A stretch of 64,000 nucleotides of DNA from Armatimonadota bacterium (GCA_018268255.1 JAFDWX010000008.1:153269-217268), one strand, 5' to 3'; shown: positions 1-8,983, numbered from the stretch's first letter. The notes: generated from the sequence alone by a model not told the origin. Numbers and translations: made by a program.

Positions 1-133
1 TGATCTTGGTATGGATCAAATCGAACGTTCGATCTGGCGCATACATGGGTTGTGCGTTGGGAGGATCAAACGGCCCAGCAAGTAAGCTGGAAATCAGGGT
101 TGACGAAATTGCGATACCCAAACCGGATGGCAT
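1..133 (-). CDS. Exported protein, N-terminal fragment (possible M1-family peptidase)
   Basis: A reading frame on the minus strand starts at the ATG at 133 and runs off the left edge. It shows a short hydrophobic, signal-like N-terminus (MPSGLGIAISSTLISSLLAG) followed by a proline-rich stretch and then RTFDLIHTKI. That last segment resembles the opening beta strand of M1-type metallopeptidases, which often reads as YDVLHY plus a hydrophobic strand, but 44 residues are too few to prove it. An in-frame TAA lies just upstream, so this is the only plausible start. The gene is divergent from the Fe-S operon at 179, and the two would share the 45 bp between them as promoter region. Confidence 0.45.
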   Translation of the reverse strand, partial: MPSGLGIAISSTLISSLLAGPFDPPNAQPMYAPDRTFDLIHTKI

Positions 134-148
134 TGCGCTACCATACCC

Positions 149-156
149 TTACGTAA
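149..156. promoter_or_regulatory. Palindrome TTACGTAA between divergent genes
   Basis: A perfect 8-bp palindrome, TTACGTAA, sits within CTTACGTAAAG in the 45-bp divergent spacer upstream of the SufU gene. It could be a regulator site, for example for the Rrf2 protein encoded two genes downstream. I see no second copy upstream of the Rrf2 gene, so the link is speculative. Confidence 0.2.
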
Positions 157-178
157 AGTAAGTTGAAACAGCAATCTC

Positions 179-628
179 ATGGGCGATCTGCAAGAACTTT
201 ATCAAGACCTGATCATCGAGCACGGGAAGGCACCCAGAAATATGGGGCCGCTTCCGCAATCGACGCATGAAGCTGAAGGCTTCAACCCCTTGTGCGGTGA
301 CGAGGTAACTGTTCGACTCTTCGTTGCGGATGGCGTGATCCGCGAGGCGAAATTCGAGGGTGTCGGATGCGCAATCTCAACCGCATCTGCGTCGCTCCTG
401 ACCGAGATGGTGAAAGGGAAGTCGCCTGCTGAAGCGCTCGCCCTATCGAAGAGTTTCCGAGAGCGAATCACTTCCGAGCAAGCATCCGATGCTGTGGACA
501 TCGGTCCGTTGGAAGCCTTGGTAGGGGTACGCGAATATCCCATGCGAGTCAAATGTGCAACTTTGGCGTGGCATGCCTTACGTGAGGCTCTGGAAAACGC
601 TGTTGAGCGGGCGGGGAACGACGGATGA
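179..628 (+). CDS. sufU: SufU-type Fe-S cluster scaffold / sulfur-transfer protein
   Basis: The 149-residue protein has the IscU/SufU fold signatures: LYQDLIIEHGKAPRN at the N-terminus, NPLCGD around Cys39 and Asp41, GVGCAISTASAS around Cys64, and a third cysteine near residue 126 (VKCATL). These are the three Cys and one Asp that bind zinc or the cluster in SufU. The family works with the SufS cysteine desulfurase to pass sulfur to the SufBCD scaffold. No sufBCDS genes are present in this window, so the partner genes must be elsewhere. Its stop overlaps the start of the next gene by four bases (ATGA), which indicates translational coupling. Confidence 0.93.
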   Translation: MGDLQELYQDLIIEHGKAPRNMGPLPQSTHEAEGFNPLCGDEVTVRLFVADGVIREAKFEGVGCAISTASASLLTEMVKGKSPAEALALSKSFRERITSEQASDAVDIGPLEALVGVREYPMRVKCATLAWHALREALENAVERAGNDG

Positions 629-993
629 CCCCTCAGCCTCTCGACCCCCAGGCCCATGCGACACAAGCAACTCTAAATGCGATCCAAAAAACGATCATCG
701 AGAATGACGTCATCGAAGCGATTCGCACCGTCTATGACCCAGAGATCCCTGTCAACATCTACGACTTAGGTCTCATTTACAATATCGAGGTATCCGACGA
801 CCGCAGTGTGAAAGTCCTTATGACTTTGACTTCCCCAGCTTGTCCCGTTGCCGAAATTTTGCCTGGCGAGGTGGAGGCGGCGGTGCGTGCTACCCCAGGT
901 ATTACTGGTGCAAATGTGGAGCTAACATGGGATCCTCCCTTCTCCATCGACATGATTCCCGAGCATATTCGCCTTGATTTAGGTTTGTTGTAA
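625..993 (+). CDS. SufT-like MIP18/DUF59 Fe-S assembly factor
   Basis: The 122-residue protein carries the DUF59/MIP18 signature. DPEIPVNIYDLGLIY lies at residues 38-52, TLTSPACP with the conserved Cys73 follows, and the WDPPFSIDMIP segment is near the end. In bacteria this family (SufT, PaaD-like) helps mature Fe-S proteins. The first 25 residues are an extension before the domain. The start codon lies inside the sufU stop (ATGA), and the adjacent Rrf2 and A-type carrier genes support an Fe-S role. Confidence 0.9.
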   Translation: MTPQPLDPQAHATQATLNAIQKTIIENDVIEAIRTVYDPEIPVNIYDLGLIYNIEVSDDRSVKVLMTLTSPACPVAEILPGEVEAAVRATPGITGANVELTWDPPFSIDMIPEHIRLDLGLL

Positions 994-1025
994 TAAGAAA
1001 TCTATAAATACACGGTCGTTATGCG

Positions 1026-1031
1026 TACAAT
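1026..1031 (+). promoter_or_regulatory. Candidate -10 box (TACAAT) for the Rrf2 gene
   Basis: TACAAT lies 9 nt upstream of the ATG at 1041, inside the 47-nt gap after the SufT-like gene. No good -35 is visible. If used, it would give the regulator and the A-type carrier their own very short-leader transcript in addition to operon read-through. Confidence 0.35.
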
Positions 1032-1040
1032 AAAGTAAAG

Positions 1041-1559
1041 ATGAAGCTCAGCGCGCAAGAAGAATACGGACTCCGGTGTATGGTGGCGATCGGGAAGCTC
1101 GGTCCCGGTGCAGCGCTGACGATCCCCGAAATAGCTGCGGGTGAGGGGATTTCGGAGCCTCATGCAGCAAAACTTATGACCATCTTGCGAAAAGAGGGTT
1201 TCGTCCTGAGTACCCGTGGGCAGGTAGGCGGCTATCGCTTGTCACGTCCGATTGACCAAATCAAGATCGGCGAGTTGCTCGCGGCCCTAGGTGGACGCTT
1301 GTTTGAAGATGATTTCTGCGACCGCCACAGCGGAGTTGAGGAGCAGTGCCCGCACAATGGCCACTGCTCGCTCAATGATTTATGGACTCGAGTCCAGTCA
1401 GCCGTCGACCAGGTTGTTTACCAAATTACATTGCGGGATGTGGTTTCCGGTTCCATCGGTGATGCGCTTTACGCACGCACGGGGGCGCATGCCAACGGTG
1501 TGCCGGTTCACCCGATCCAACTCCAGCCAAGTGATGCAGAAGCCGTCCGATCATTGTGA
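1041..1559 (+). CDS. Rrf2-family regulator, probable Fe-S sensor
   Basis: The 172-residue protein starts with MKLSAQEEYGLRCMVAIG, the standard Rrf2 winged-helix N-terminus, followed by the recognition region SEPHAAKLMTILRKEGFVLSTRG. Three cysteines occur at positions 93, 103 and 109 (FCDRHSGVEEQCPHNGHCS), close to the IscR cluster ligands at 92, 98 and 104 although the first gap is longer. It therefore probably binds a [2Fe-2S] cluster and regulates Fe-S biogenesis. Its stop codon overlaps the GTG start of the A-type carrier, which makes autoregulation of this operon likely. Confidence 0.88.
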   Translation: MKLSAQEEYGLRCMVAIGKLGPGAALTIPEIAAGEGISEPHAAKLMTILRKEGFVLSTRGQVGGYRLSRPIDQIKIGELLAALGGRLFEDDFCDRHSGVEEQCPHNGHCSLNDLWTRVQSAVDQVVYQITLRDVVSGSIGDALYARTGAHANGVPVHPIQLQPSDAEAVRSL

Positions 1560-1909
1560 GGCTTCAGTTGGCTGAGACATTCCCGATCGCCATACCTGCG
1601 GACGCGCTCGCTCAGTTGAAATTGCTTCACAAACGCAAGGCCCAACCCGGCGAATTCGTGCGCGTCGGGGTCAAAGGGGGCGGCTGTTCGGGTTTCGAAT
1701 ACGTGATACGGTTTGACTCCGTGAGACGAGAAACCGATTTGGCGATAGAACTGGACGAGCTTCTGATCGTCTGTGATCCGAAGAGCGCAGAGTTTCTCGA
1801 GAACTCCACGCTGGTGTATACCGGCAATTTGCTGGGGGGCGGATTCAAATTCGAAAACCCAAACGCCGCGCGAAGCTGTGGATGCGGAACCAGCTTTATG
1901 CCCAAGTAA
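1556..1909 (+). CDS. A-type Fe-S carrier (IscA/ErpA/SufA family)
   Basis: The protein has the HesB/IscA core with the three invariant cysteines: Cys44 in KGGGCSGFEY and Cys108/Cys110 in ARSCGCGTSF near the C-terminus. The family carries a cluster or iron from the scaffold to target proteins. The start is GTG at 1556, overlapping the regulator stop as GTGA, which supports this start over internal ones. The gene closes a four-gene Fe-S cassette. Confidence 0.92.
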   Translation: MRLQLAETFPIAIPADALAQLKLLHKRKAQPGEFVRVGVKGGGCSGFEYVIRFDSVRRETDLAIELDELLIVCDPKSAEFLENSTLVYTGNLLGGGFKFENPNAARSCGCGTSFMPK

Positions 1910-2000
1910 GGCTGCTTAAGCGTCTTCCTTGTTAATGAGCCGCCGGTTCTTCGGTATGCTCCGTGGGATGAACGGAAACGCCGGGGCGGCACGGTAAACA

Positions 2001-2345
2001 ATGCGGAGTAGACGAGAACTGCTGGGAGCTTTGGTAGGTATCGCCACGTTTGTGGTGGGCATTGTCTTGTTGCTCATCGTCTTCCAGATGGCTTACACGC
2101 TGTTCACCACACCTGTAGAATCTGCCCTGGGAATCGACCCGAAAAAGCCTGTGGAACTACCCGAAACCGGGAAGCTTGCGGTCGCTTTGCTGGTCCGAGT
2201 CATCATGCTCTTGCTGATGTGCTTTGTGGCTTCTTTGATCGCCAATCGGGGAATCAAACTGTACGCCCAACGGACCGTGCCCGAACCCAAGGACCCTTCC
2301 GGCCCAAAATCGGAAGCTCCTCACGCTAACGCAGAGGCTGTTTGA
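2001..2345 (+). CDS. Small two-pass membrane protein, unknown function
   Basis: The 114-residue protein has two clear membrane helices, at about residues 9-34 and 59-83. An extracytoplasmic loop of about 25 residues lies between them, and the tail is hydrophilic and Pro/Lys-rich. I recognise no motif. It follows the Fe-S operon after a 91-nt gap and precedes tRNA-Pro. It may belong to the operon, but nothing in its sequence suggests an Fe-S function. Confidence 0.7.
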   Translation: MRSRRELLGALVGIATFVVGIVLLLIVFQMAYTLFTTPVESALGIDPKKPVELPETGKLAVALLVRVIMLLLMCFVASLIANRGIKLYAQRTVPEPKDPSGPKSEAPHANAEAV

Positions 2346-2376
2346 CCTTGGGTATCCTCACCAGTGCTTCAGTGCA

Positions 2377-2453
2377 CGGGATGTAGCTCAGCTTGGTAGA
2401 GCGCTGCGTTCGGGACGCAGAGGTCGTGGGTTCGAATCCCGCCATCCCGACCA
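2377..2453 (+). tRNA. tRNA-Pro (anticodon CGG), CCA encoded
   Basis: A full cloverleaf can be drawn. The acceptor stem is CGGGATG/CATCCCG, the D arm GCTC/GAGC, and the anticodon stem CTGCG/CGCAG with loop TTCGGGA giving CGG. The T arm contains GTGGGTTCGAATCCCGC. Discriminator A and the CCA end are encoded in the DNA. Confidence 0.96.
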
Positions 2454-2534
2454 TAATCCCCCTCTTTGCCAATTTTGGTACTAGGTTTTGGTGTCTGGTC
2501 CGCAAAATTGATGTGTATTTTGACCGTTCTGGTG

Positions 2535-2540
2535 TATATA
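2535..2540 (+). promoter_or_regulatory. Candidate -10 box (TATATA) for the 2547 gene
   Basis: TATATA ends 6 nt before the ATG at 2547, so transcription would start at or next to the start codon. The intervening GGAGCG could alternatively be read as a very close ribosome binding site. No convincing -35 is present. Confidence 0.3.
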
Positions 2541-2546
2541 GGAGCG

Positions 2547-5486
2547 ATGCATTCGACGGTCGCTAGAATACGTATTGGGTCTTTGCTGGCATTCCTTTTT
2601 GCAAGTTGTTCTGCAATCGCTGGACCAATATCTCGTGTGGTGTCGGTTGGCTACGGCGAACTGATGGCGACGGATGCAGAACTTCAAGATGTGACGCCCG
2701 ACGGGCGGTTCGTGGTGTTCACAAGCGCTGAAGCTGTGCAAGGTACGGCAACCAATGGCTTTCGTCAGTTTTTTGTGCGAGATCGATTTGCTGGAGTCAC
2801 TCGACCACTCCTGAGGATACTGCTCGATGCGGACGCAGGCAACGCGACAATATCGGACGATGGAGAAGTTGTCGCTTTTGCGACTGCGGCGTCTAACCTC
2901 GTGGCAACCGATACAAACGGAGTTAGCGACATCTTTTTTGCGACGCAGGAGTTCAATCAATTTGGAATCGTGACTTCTGGAGGCAATGGAGCCAGTCGCA
3001 ATCCTCGCATTAGCGGAGACGGCCAGTACATAGTGTTCCAATCCAAAGCTAGCAATCTCGTAAACGGAGATACCCTCGGCAATCAGGATGTCTTTCGGTT
3101 TCAACGTTCCAGCTACACGACTGAAGTTGTTTCCAAAAACCCCATTAGCCAATTCGGCAATGGTGATTCTTCACGGCCCGATACGAATTACGACGGAAGT
3201 ATCGTGGTCTTTCAATCGGTTGCGAACAACCTGACAGAGTTTGATTCAAATGGTGTGGAAGATGCTTTCGTCAAAGACTTCTCAGTTGGGACGATAAAAT
3301 GTCTTAGCCGCAAGGCAGACGGTACCTACGGCAATCAGGCCTCTGCTGGAGCTCGCGTCTCCGGCAATGGTCTCGTAGCATTTTTCGAGACCAGTGCAAC
3401 CAATCTGTTTGCCAACGATCTCAATAATTCCAAGGACATCGCTGCAAACGTTCTAAGCAATGGTTCTATCGCCTGCGTGTCTATTTCGGGAACGTTTGCG
3501 AGAGGCAATGGCGACTCAACGGACGTTGATACCAATTACTACGGCACCCAGATAACTTTTAAGACCCTGGCCACCAATCTCCTATCCAGTGATACGAATA
3601 ATAGTTTTGACTTTGTGTACAAGGACTTGCTTTCTGGTGAAGTCAAGAATTCCTCTATTAGGCACAACGGATTCCAAACAACCATGTCATCCAACGATCG
3701 TGGGGTTGGAGTCATCGATGGGATTGGAGGATGTTTTTCGACGAGTGCAAACCAGGTTGTCCTCGGCGATAACAATAACGCTGTAGATGTCTTTGTGGGT
3801 TTGCCCGATCAAAACACCTGTGAGCTAGTGTCTGCGTCAACCGAAATGAATGGTCCATCGGCGCATCCCAGCATATCTGCTAATGGCAGATACATTGCTT
3901 TTGATTCTGGCGCTACCAACTTGGTGAAAAACGATACCAACAGTGCGCGAGACGTATTTATACGCGATATGCTGACTGGAGAAGTCATCCTGATTTCAAA
4001 GAATCCAACGAGTCAAGCACTAACGAACGATGATGCGCGCAATGCAGACATGACACCCGATGGTCGCTATGTCGTATTTCAGTCAGCCGGAAACAACCTC
4101 GTAGTCGGCGACAGCAACAATGTGTCGGACATCTTCAAGTACGATACTGTGAACCAGACACTCACTCGGGTAAACCTTGGACCTGCAAACACACAGGCAA
4201 ATGACGCGAGTATTAATCCAACCATCTCGGATGATGGGAGATACGTCTCATTCGAATCATTGGCTTCGAATCTCACATCAACGGCGGATACTAATGGCGT
4301 TAAAGATATTTATCTTCGCGATACAGTGAGCAACACGACAACTCGTGTTTCAGTTTCGACTTCGGGAGGGCAAACCAATGGCCCATCCGTTGATGCAGCG
4401 ATCAGTGGGAATGGCCTTTATATCGCATACGAATCCGCTGCCACCAACATTATAGCGACGCCCACCGTAAATCGAGGCATCTTCCGCTACGCGCGAGCTG
4501 GGGCCAACAATATCGAAATTTCACGGAGCTCGGCCAACGCTGAGGCTAACGACGACTGCTTCAATCCGTCCATTTCTGCTTTGGGTGATATCGTGGCATT
4601 TGAGTCAAGAGCCACAAATCTCGCAGGTGGTTATGCGTTTGCGAGCGATATTTTCGTAAAAGACGTTCCCAGCAACACTGTAGCCTTAGCTAGCGTTAAC
4701 GAACTGGGCTCCGTAGCAAACCGGGACTGCTCTCACCCTGCCCTGAGTGAAGATGGAACACGCGTTGCATTTGCAACGGACTCGACCAGCCTGAGCTCCG
4801 AAAATCCGGCTCAGAATCCGGTAACAATGGTGCGGGAGATGTCCTCCGGAAAAATCTATGTTGCCTCGATCACGCCCTTCGGGGGAACTGCTACTGCAGT
4901 TGACACTGATCTGTACAGCGCAATATCGAAAGATAACAAGTGGATTGCTTGTACAGTAAGCTATTTCTATCTATATGCTGCGGAGGACTATCACGACAAT
5001 GTCATCATTGAGACTCCGCTGTACCACTACAATGTTGAAGGCACGTTGTTGCTTCAGGATTACGTCGGTGCGCCGCAACAGGTGTATTTCGAGTTCATCC
5101 AAAATGGCCAGTTTGCAGAAGAGCACTACGTGACAATCGATCCAGCAGATCCAGTCTATTCCATAGAAACAGAGCTGACCGGACCCGTAACGATTTTTGT
5201 ACATGGTTCGCACTGGTTACGACGTCGGAGAGTTGCGGACCTCAGTCTGGGCGTTCCAGTGAACTTCTCTTTAATAAACGGAGATGTTGACGGCGATAAC
5301 TCTGTAACTATTTTCGACTATCTCGTATTATCGGATTACTTTGACCGTAACTCCGGACAGATTGGTTGGAACCATGTGGGTGCAAACGGATTCGCGCCGA
5401 AGGATGCCGACTTGGATGGGGATGAGGCGATCACCATTTTCGACTATCTGATCTTGAGCGATAACTTCGACCTCAATGGTGACTAA
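2547..5486 (+). CDS. Secreted PD40/TolB-like repeat protein with C-terminal dockerin-like module
   Basis: I take the start at the ATG at 2547, which gives a typical signal peptide ending near SCSAIAG. The frame stays open upstream to a TTG at 2466, but that would add about 27 residues before the signal peptide. The body holds 13-14 repeats of about 50-60 residues with the pattern I-S-x-D-G-R-Y-V-x-F-x-S-x-A-S-N-L-V...DTN...DIF-x-R-D, typical of PD40/TolB-type beta-propeller blades. A beta-sandwich-like segment (VEGTLLLQDYVG to VNFSLING) comes next. Two calcium-loop motifs, VDGDNSVTIFDYLVLSDYFD and LDGDEAITIFDYLILSDNFD, form a dockerin-like end. Function is unknown; it is presumably an exported binding or surface protein. 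Confidence 0.85.
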   Translation: MHSTVARIRIGSLLAFLFASCSAIAGPISRVVSVGYGELMATDAELQDVTPDGRFVVFTSAEAVQGTATNGFRQFFVRDRFAGVTRPLLRILLDADAGNATISDDGEVVAFATAASNLVATDTNGVSDIFFATQEFNQFGIVTSGGNGASRNPRISGDGQYIVFQSKASNLVNGDTLGNQDVFRFQRSSYTTEVVSKNPISQFGNGDSSRPDTNYDGSIVVFQSVANNLTEFDSNGVEDAFVKDFSVGTIKCLSRKADGTYGNQASAGARVSGNGLVAFFETSATNLFANDLNNSKDIAANVLSNGSIACVSISGTFARGNGDSTDVDTNYYGTQITFKTLATNLLSSDTNNSFDFVYKDLLSGEVKNSSIRHNGFQTTMSSNDRGVGVIDGIGGCFSTSANQVVLGDNNNAVDVFVGLPDQNTCELVSASTEMNGPSAHPSISANGRYIAFDSGATNLVKNDTNSARDVFIRDMLTGEVILISKNPTSQALTNDDARNADMTPDGRYVVFQSAGNNLVVGDSNNVSDIFKYDTVNQTLTRVNLGPANTQANDASINPTISDDGRYVSFESLASNLTSTADTNGVKDIYLRDTVSNTTTRVSVSTSGGQTNGPSVDAAISGNGLYIAYESAATNIIATPTVNRGIFRYARAGANNIEISRSSANAEANDDCFNPSISALGDIVAFESRATNLAGGYAFASDIFVKDVPSNTVALASVNELGSVANRDCSHPALSEDGTRVAFATDSTSLSSENPAQNPVTMVREMSSGKIYVASITPFGGTATAVDTDLYSAISKDNKWIACTVSYFYLYAAEDYHDNVIIETPLYHYNVEGTLLLQDYVGAPQQVYFEFIQNGQFAEEHYVTIDPADPVYSIETELTGPVTIFVHGSHWLRRRRVADLSLGVPVNFSLINGDVDGDNSVTIFDYLVLSDYFDRNSGQIGWNHVGANGFAPKDADLDGDEAITIFDYLILSDNFDLNGD

Positions 5487-5519
5487 GAAAATTCGGACGG
5501 TGGCATACTGGAAATCGGT

Positions 5520-8294
5520 ATGTCTATCGCCCACTTAGTCCTTTGTGCGTGTCTATTTTGTATCGCATCTGCTGCCATAGCGGAAAAAACAAATATCGAT
5601 AGCGGCTGGAGGTTTGCTTTGGGCCACGCCGGAGACCCAGAAAAGGACTTCAGCTTCTCGCCCGGCTCATTCAGCGCGTTTGCCAAGGCGGGAACCGATG
5701 CTGGACCTATCAGCACCGGATTTTCTGATTCGTCTTGGCGTGTAGTGGATCTACCTCATGACTGGGTGGTCGAACTGCCCTTCGATGAGACCTCCGACAT
5801 GATGCACGGATACAAACCGGTGGGTCGCAAGTTTCCGCAGAACTCGGTGGGGTGGTACAGGAAGGCTCTGATCATTCCGGAATCCGACAAGGGAAAACGG
5901 ATTCGCATTACGTTCGATGGAGTTTTTCGAGATAGCAAAGTCTGGATCAATGGACACTGGGTAGGGCAAAACGCCAGTGGCTACGTGGGCAAGACTTACG
6001 ACCTGACTGACTACGTCCGTTTTGGCCAAAAAAACGTGATTGCCGTGAGGGTCGATGCGTCGTTCATGGAAGGCTGGTTCTACGAAGGCGCGGGCATCTA
6101 TCGGCACGTCTGGCTCGAGAAATCGCCGCAAGTCTGCTTTGAGCAGGACGGCGTGTATTTTGATGCCCGCGTGGAACCAAATCCGATCGTTCGCACCATG
6201 GCAGAGGTCAGAAATTACACGGACACTCCAGTGGAACGTGAGCTTTCGGTCGAAATCGTCGCGCCCGATGGGAAGCGTTTTGCCGCGAAGAGCCCGCCAG
6301 TTACGATCCCAGCGCGCGGTCAAGAAACGCTGGTGGTGGAATGCGCGGTAGCTCATCCGTTGCTCTGGTCGCCAGAGCAGCCCAACCTATATCAAGCCAC
6401 TGCAAAGATCGAGGGTGATTTCTACTCCCACCCGATTGGATTTCGGACGATCCGATTTGACAATGATAAGGGCTTTTTCCTTAACGGCAAGCACTACCTG
6501 ATACAAGGCACTTGCAACCACCAAGATCACGCGGGGGTGGGTGCTGCGGTGCCGAACTCGGTGAACGAGTGGCGAATCAAACGGTTGCAGGAGTTCGGAT
6601 GCAATTTCTATCGATCGAGCCACAACCCTCCGACACCGGAACTACTCGATGCATGTGATCGGCTCGGCATGATGGTCTTGGATGAAACACGCCAATTCGG
6701 TTCTGTGGGGGAACCCGCGGACGAGCTAAGGCGGTTCATTCGCCGAGACCGAAATCATCCCAGCGTCATTTATTGGTCCATCGGCAACGAGGAGTGGGGA
6801 ACGCAAAACTCGGACGAATCGGCGCGCATTGCAAGGGAGATGATGAAGCAGATTCATGAACTGGATACCAGTCGCCTCATCACCTTTGGAGCCAACAATG
6901 GCGGGACCTTAACCGGAATCAACTCCGTGGTCGACGTCCGCGGGTTCAACTACGTTCTTGATTCGGTGGCGAAGTACCACCAGGATCGCCCCGAGCAGCC
7001 ACTCCACGGATCGGAGCTCGCCAGCACGACCACCACCAGGGGCGAATACGCCGAAGACCCAAAGCGAGGATATTGCAGAGCATATGACCACGGAGGCGTT
7101 GGATGGGGAACCAGCGCGGAAGGTTGGTGGACCTTCACGCTTGATCATCCGTACTTCGCCGGAGGGTTTGTGTGGACTGGGTTTGACTATCGAGGCGAAC
7201 CGACCCCCTACGACTGGCCCAATATCAACAGCCACTTCGGCATCGTGGATACCTGCGGGTTTTTCAAGGACGTCGCATATTATTACCAAACCTGGTGGAC
7301 CACAAAGCCAACGCTCCATATCCTTCCGCACTGGAACTGGGCCGGAGATGAAGGCAAAGTCAAGGATGTTTGGGTCTTCTCAAACCATGAGGAGGTCGAG
7401 CTGTTCCTTAACGAAAATAGCCTTGGCCGCCAGAAAGTGCAACGGGCGGGCCACTTGGAATGGAAGGTGCCCTACGCTCCAGGAAGACTGACTGCGAAGG
7501 GATACCGCGCAGGAAAGGTTGTCCAGGAGTCCATCGTGGAAACCACGGCACCTGCCAGCCAGCTTCACCTCGAATTGGCCGCCAAACCTGGCCTCGATGG
7601 CGTGGCGATTGTCAACGTGGCTGGATTGGATTCTGCTGGTCGACTGGATCCACTGGCTTCGAACTTGGTGACTTTCAAGCTCGAAGGCGAGGGGCAAATC
7701 CTGGGCGTGGGTAATGGTGATCCAAGCTGCCACGAGCCCGATGTCCTGGTGGGTGAAATCCCTTACCAGAACCTCGATGGGTGGAAGCTGAAGAGGTTCG
7801 AAGGGTCCCCTATGAATCGACCGGAAGTGCAGCCAGACACTGAAATCGCTGCGTGGGAGCCCACGAAGTTGGACGGCAATCAATTCCCAAAGGCTGGAGA
7901 TCAGGGTGTCTTTGCGCTGGACTTCCTTGTGGCCAATCCAGAGACTTGGGAGACGCTCGAAGTTGGATCGATCGATGATGAGGCATGGATCTATTTGAAT
8001 GGCAAGTTGCTCGGCCAAAGCACGGACTGGAATGTCACCCACGAATACAAAATTGCCGGGCAGCTAGTTCAAGGAAGAAACCGGCTGGCTGTGGTTGCTG
8101 TGAACCACGGAGGGATCGGCGGGTTCAAAGGGAAATCCGCGCTGGGTGGTCGATACACTCAGCCCCGACCGTATCAACGGAGCCTTTTCCACGGCTTAGC
8201 GCAGGTCATCGTAAAGGTGAGACCCGGGTCTGGTCCTGTGAAGCTGGTCGCCACTGCCAGTGGTCTGAAAAGCAGCGTGGAGACCCTAAAATAG
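5520..8294 (+). CDS. Exported GH2-family beta-glycosidase (beta-galactosidase-like)
   Basis: The 924-residue protein begins with a signal peptide ending near SAAIAEK. The jelly-roll sugar-binding domain carries SWRVVDLPHDW, FDGVFRDSKVWINGHWVG and GAGIYRHVWLE. An Ig-like domain and the (beta/alpha)8 barrel with FYRSSHNPP follow. The acid/base glutamate is in WSIGNEE (Glu424) and the nucleophile is probably Glu499 in HGSELAS. The last 300 residues are extra beta-sandwich domains, one with GSIDDEAWIYLNGKLLGQ. GH2 enzymes remove beta-linked galactose, glucuronate or mannose; the exact substrate cannot be read from the sequence. The gene follows the dockerin protein by 33 bp. A nested hairpin element begins 8 bp after its stop. 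Confidence 0.92.
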   Translation: MSIAHLVLCACLFCIASAAIAEKTNIDSGWRFALGHAGDPEKDFSFSPGSFSAFAKAGTDAGPISTGFSDSSWRVVDLPHDWVVELPFDETSDMMHGYKPVGRKFPQNSVGWYRKALIIPESDKGKRIRITFDGVFRDSKVWINGHWVGQNASGYVGKTYDLTDYVRFGQKNVIAVRVDASFMEGWFYEGAGIYRHVWLEKSPQVCFEQDGVYFDARVEPNPIVRTMAEVRNYTDTPVERELSVEIVAPDGKRFAAKSPPVTIPARGQETLVVECAVAHPLLWSPEQPNLYQATAKIEGDFYSHPIGFRTIRFDNDKGFFLNGKHYLIQGTCNHQDHAGVGAAVPNSVNEWRIKRLQEFGCNFYRSSHNPPTPELLDACDRLGMMVLDETRQFGSVGEPADELRRFIRRDRNHPSVIYWSIGNEEWGTQNSDESARIAREMMKQIHELDTSRLITFGANNGGTLTGINSVVDVRGFNYVLDSVAKYHQDRPEQPLHGSELASTTTTRGEYAEDPKRGYCRAYDHGGVGWGTSAEGWWTFTLDHPYFAGGFVWTGFDYRGEPTPYDWPNINSHFGIVDTCGFFKDVAYYYQTWWTTKPTLHILPHWNWAGDEGKVKDVWVFSNHEEVELFLNENSLGRQKVQRAGHLEWKVPYAPGRLTAKGYRAGKVVQESIVETTAPASQLHLELAAKPGLDGVAIVNVAGLDSAGRLDPLASNLVTFKLEGEGQILGVGNGDPSCHEPDVLVGEIPYQNLDGWKLKRFEGSPMNRPEVQPDTEIAAWEPTKLDGNQFPKAGDQGVFALDFLVANPETWETLEVGSIDDEAWIYLNGKLLGQSTDWNVTHEYKIAGQLVQGRNRLAVVAVNHGGIGGFKGKSALGGRYTQPRPYQRSLFHGLAQVIVKVRPGSGPVKLVATASGLKSSVETLK

Positions 8295-8301
8295 TCGCAT
8301 C

Positions 8302-8369
8302 GTCGCCGCTTGGGCCCGGAGCCACGCCCGATGCTGGGCGCGCCCAGCATCTCGCCCCCAAGCGGCGAC
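8302..8369. repeat. Nested-hairpin intergenic element, copy 1
   Basis: Outer arms at 8302-8314 and 8357-8369 pair perfectly over 13 bp (GTCGCCGCTTGGG with CCCAAGCGGCGAC). Inside lies a perfect 22-bp palindrome at 8330-8351. The linkers (CCCGGAGCCACGCCC, TCGCC) resemble those of the elements near 32022 and 52533, while the stem sequences differ. It follows the GH2 gene and could end transcription, although no T tract follows. Confidence 0.7.
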
Positions 8370-8480
8370 CCGCACCAATGTGTTAACGATTTGGCTTTCC
8401 AACGTAAACTTTCACAAACCTCCGGGTAACCTCCGATGCTCTTAAGTCGGCTCAATTGCCAGACTCAAGGAGAACACCCG

Positions 8481-8972
8481 ATGGAAACAACAACCCTCAA
8501 AATCGTTGAAGAAGCGAAAGCCGAGTATGGTCGAGCAGTCGACCGTCTCAAATTGGCTCTGTCCACGACTCCCGATGACAGGATCAACTGGTCCCCATCT
8601 TCGGACGCCCGAACTCCTCTGTCCCTAGCCGCCCACTGCGGGATGGCCACCGAGGGAATGCAGAAGTGGTTCGAGGGAGTTCCGATGGACTTTTCAGACA
8701 TGAAGGCCGTCGATGCTGGCTGGCGTGCCGCTGAGCGAGCATACACGTCCCGCGAACAAGTTCTTGCCAAGATCGACGAGACCACCTCTGCGTACATGAA
8801 TTACCTAGGTGGTCTTTCAGAGGAACAGCTCAACGGCATGTTCGACACTGGCTTTGGCCAATTTCCGATGGCCTCTGTCATCACTTGGCCCGCAGACCAC
8901 CTCCGAAGTCACGCTTCCCAGATCGACTACATTCAAACCTGTTACGGCGATCTTGACTGGCATATGGGCTAA
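8481..8972 (+). CDS. DinB-like four-helix-bundle protein
   Basis: The start is the ATG at 8481, preceded by a good AAGGAG site at 8467; the frame is open to an earlier ATG at 8436 without such a site. The protein has 163 residues. It contains His52 in LAAHCGM and a His pair in PADHLRSHASQID, matching the metal-binding triad of the DinB/YfiT superfamily. Members often act as thiol-dependent transferases or hydrolases, and many are uncharacterised. It stands alone and converges on the GH51 gene. Confidence 0.85.
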   Translation: METTTLKIVEEAKAEYGRAVDRLKLALSTTPDDRINWSPSSDARTPLSLAAHCGMATEGMQKWFEGVPMDFSDMKAVDAGWRAAERAYTSREQVLAKIDETTSAYMNYLGGLSEEQLNGMFDTGFGQFPMASVITWPADHLRSHASQIDYIQTCYGDLDWHMG

Positions 8973-8983
8973 GACGCCACGGT

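Noticed and set aside
2466-2546. Upstream TTG start for the PD40/dockerin protein
   Set aside because: It would place extra residues before a normal signal peptide and overlap the likely -10 region. The ATG at 2547 is preferred.
2640-5000. Regular repeats that might be a CRISPR or DNA repeat array
   Set aside because: The periodicity is at protein level (PD40-like blades). The DNA repeats are degenerate and lie in one continuous reading frame.
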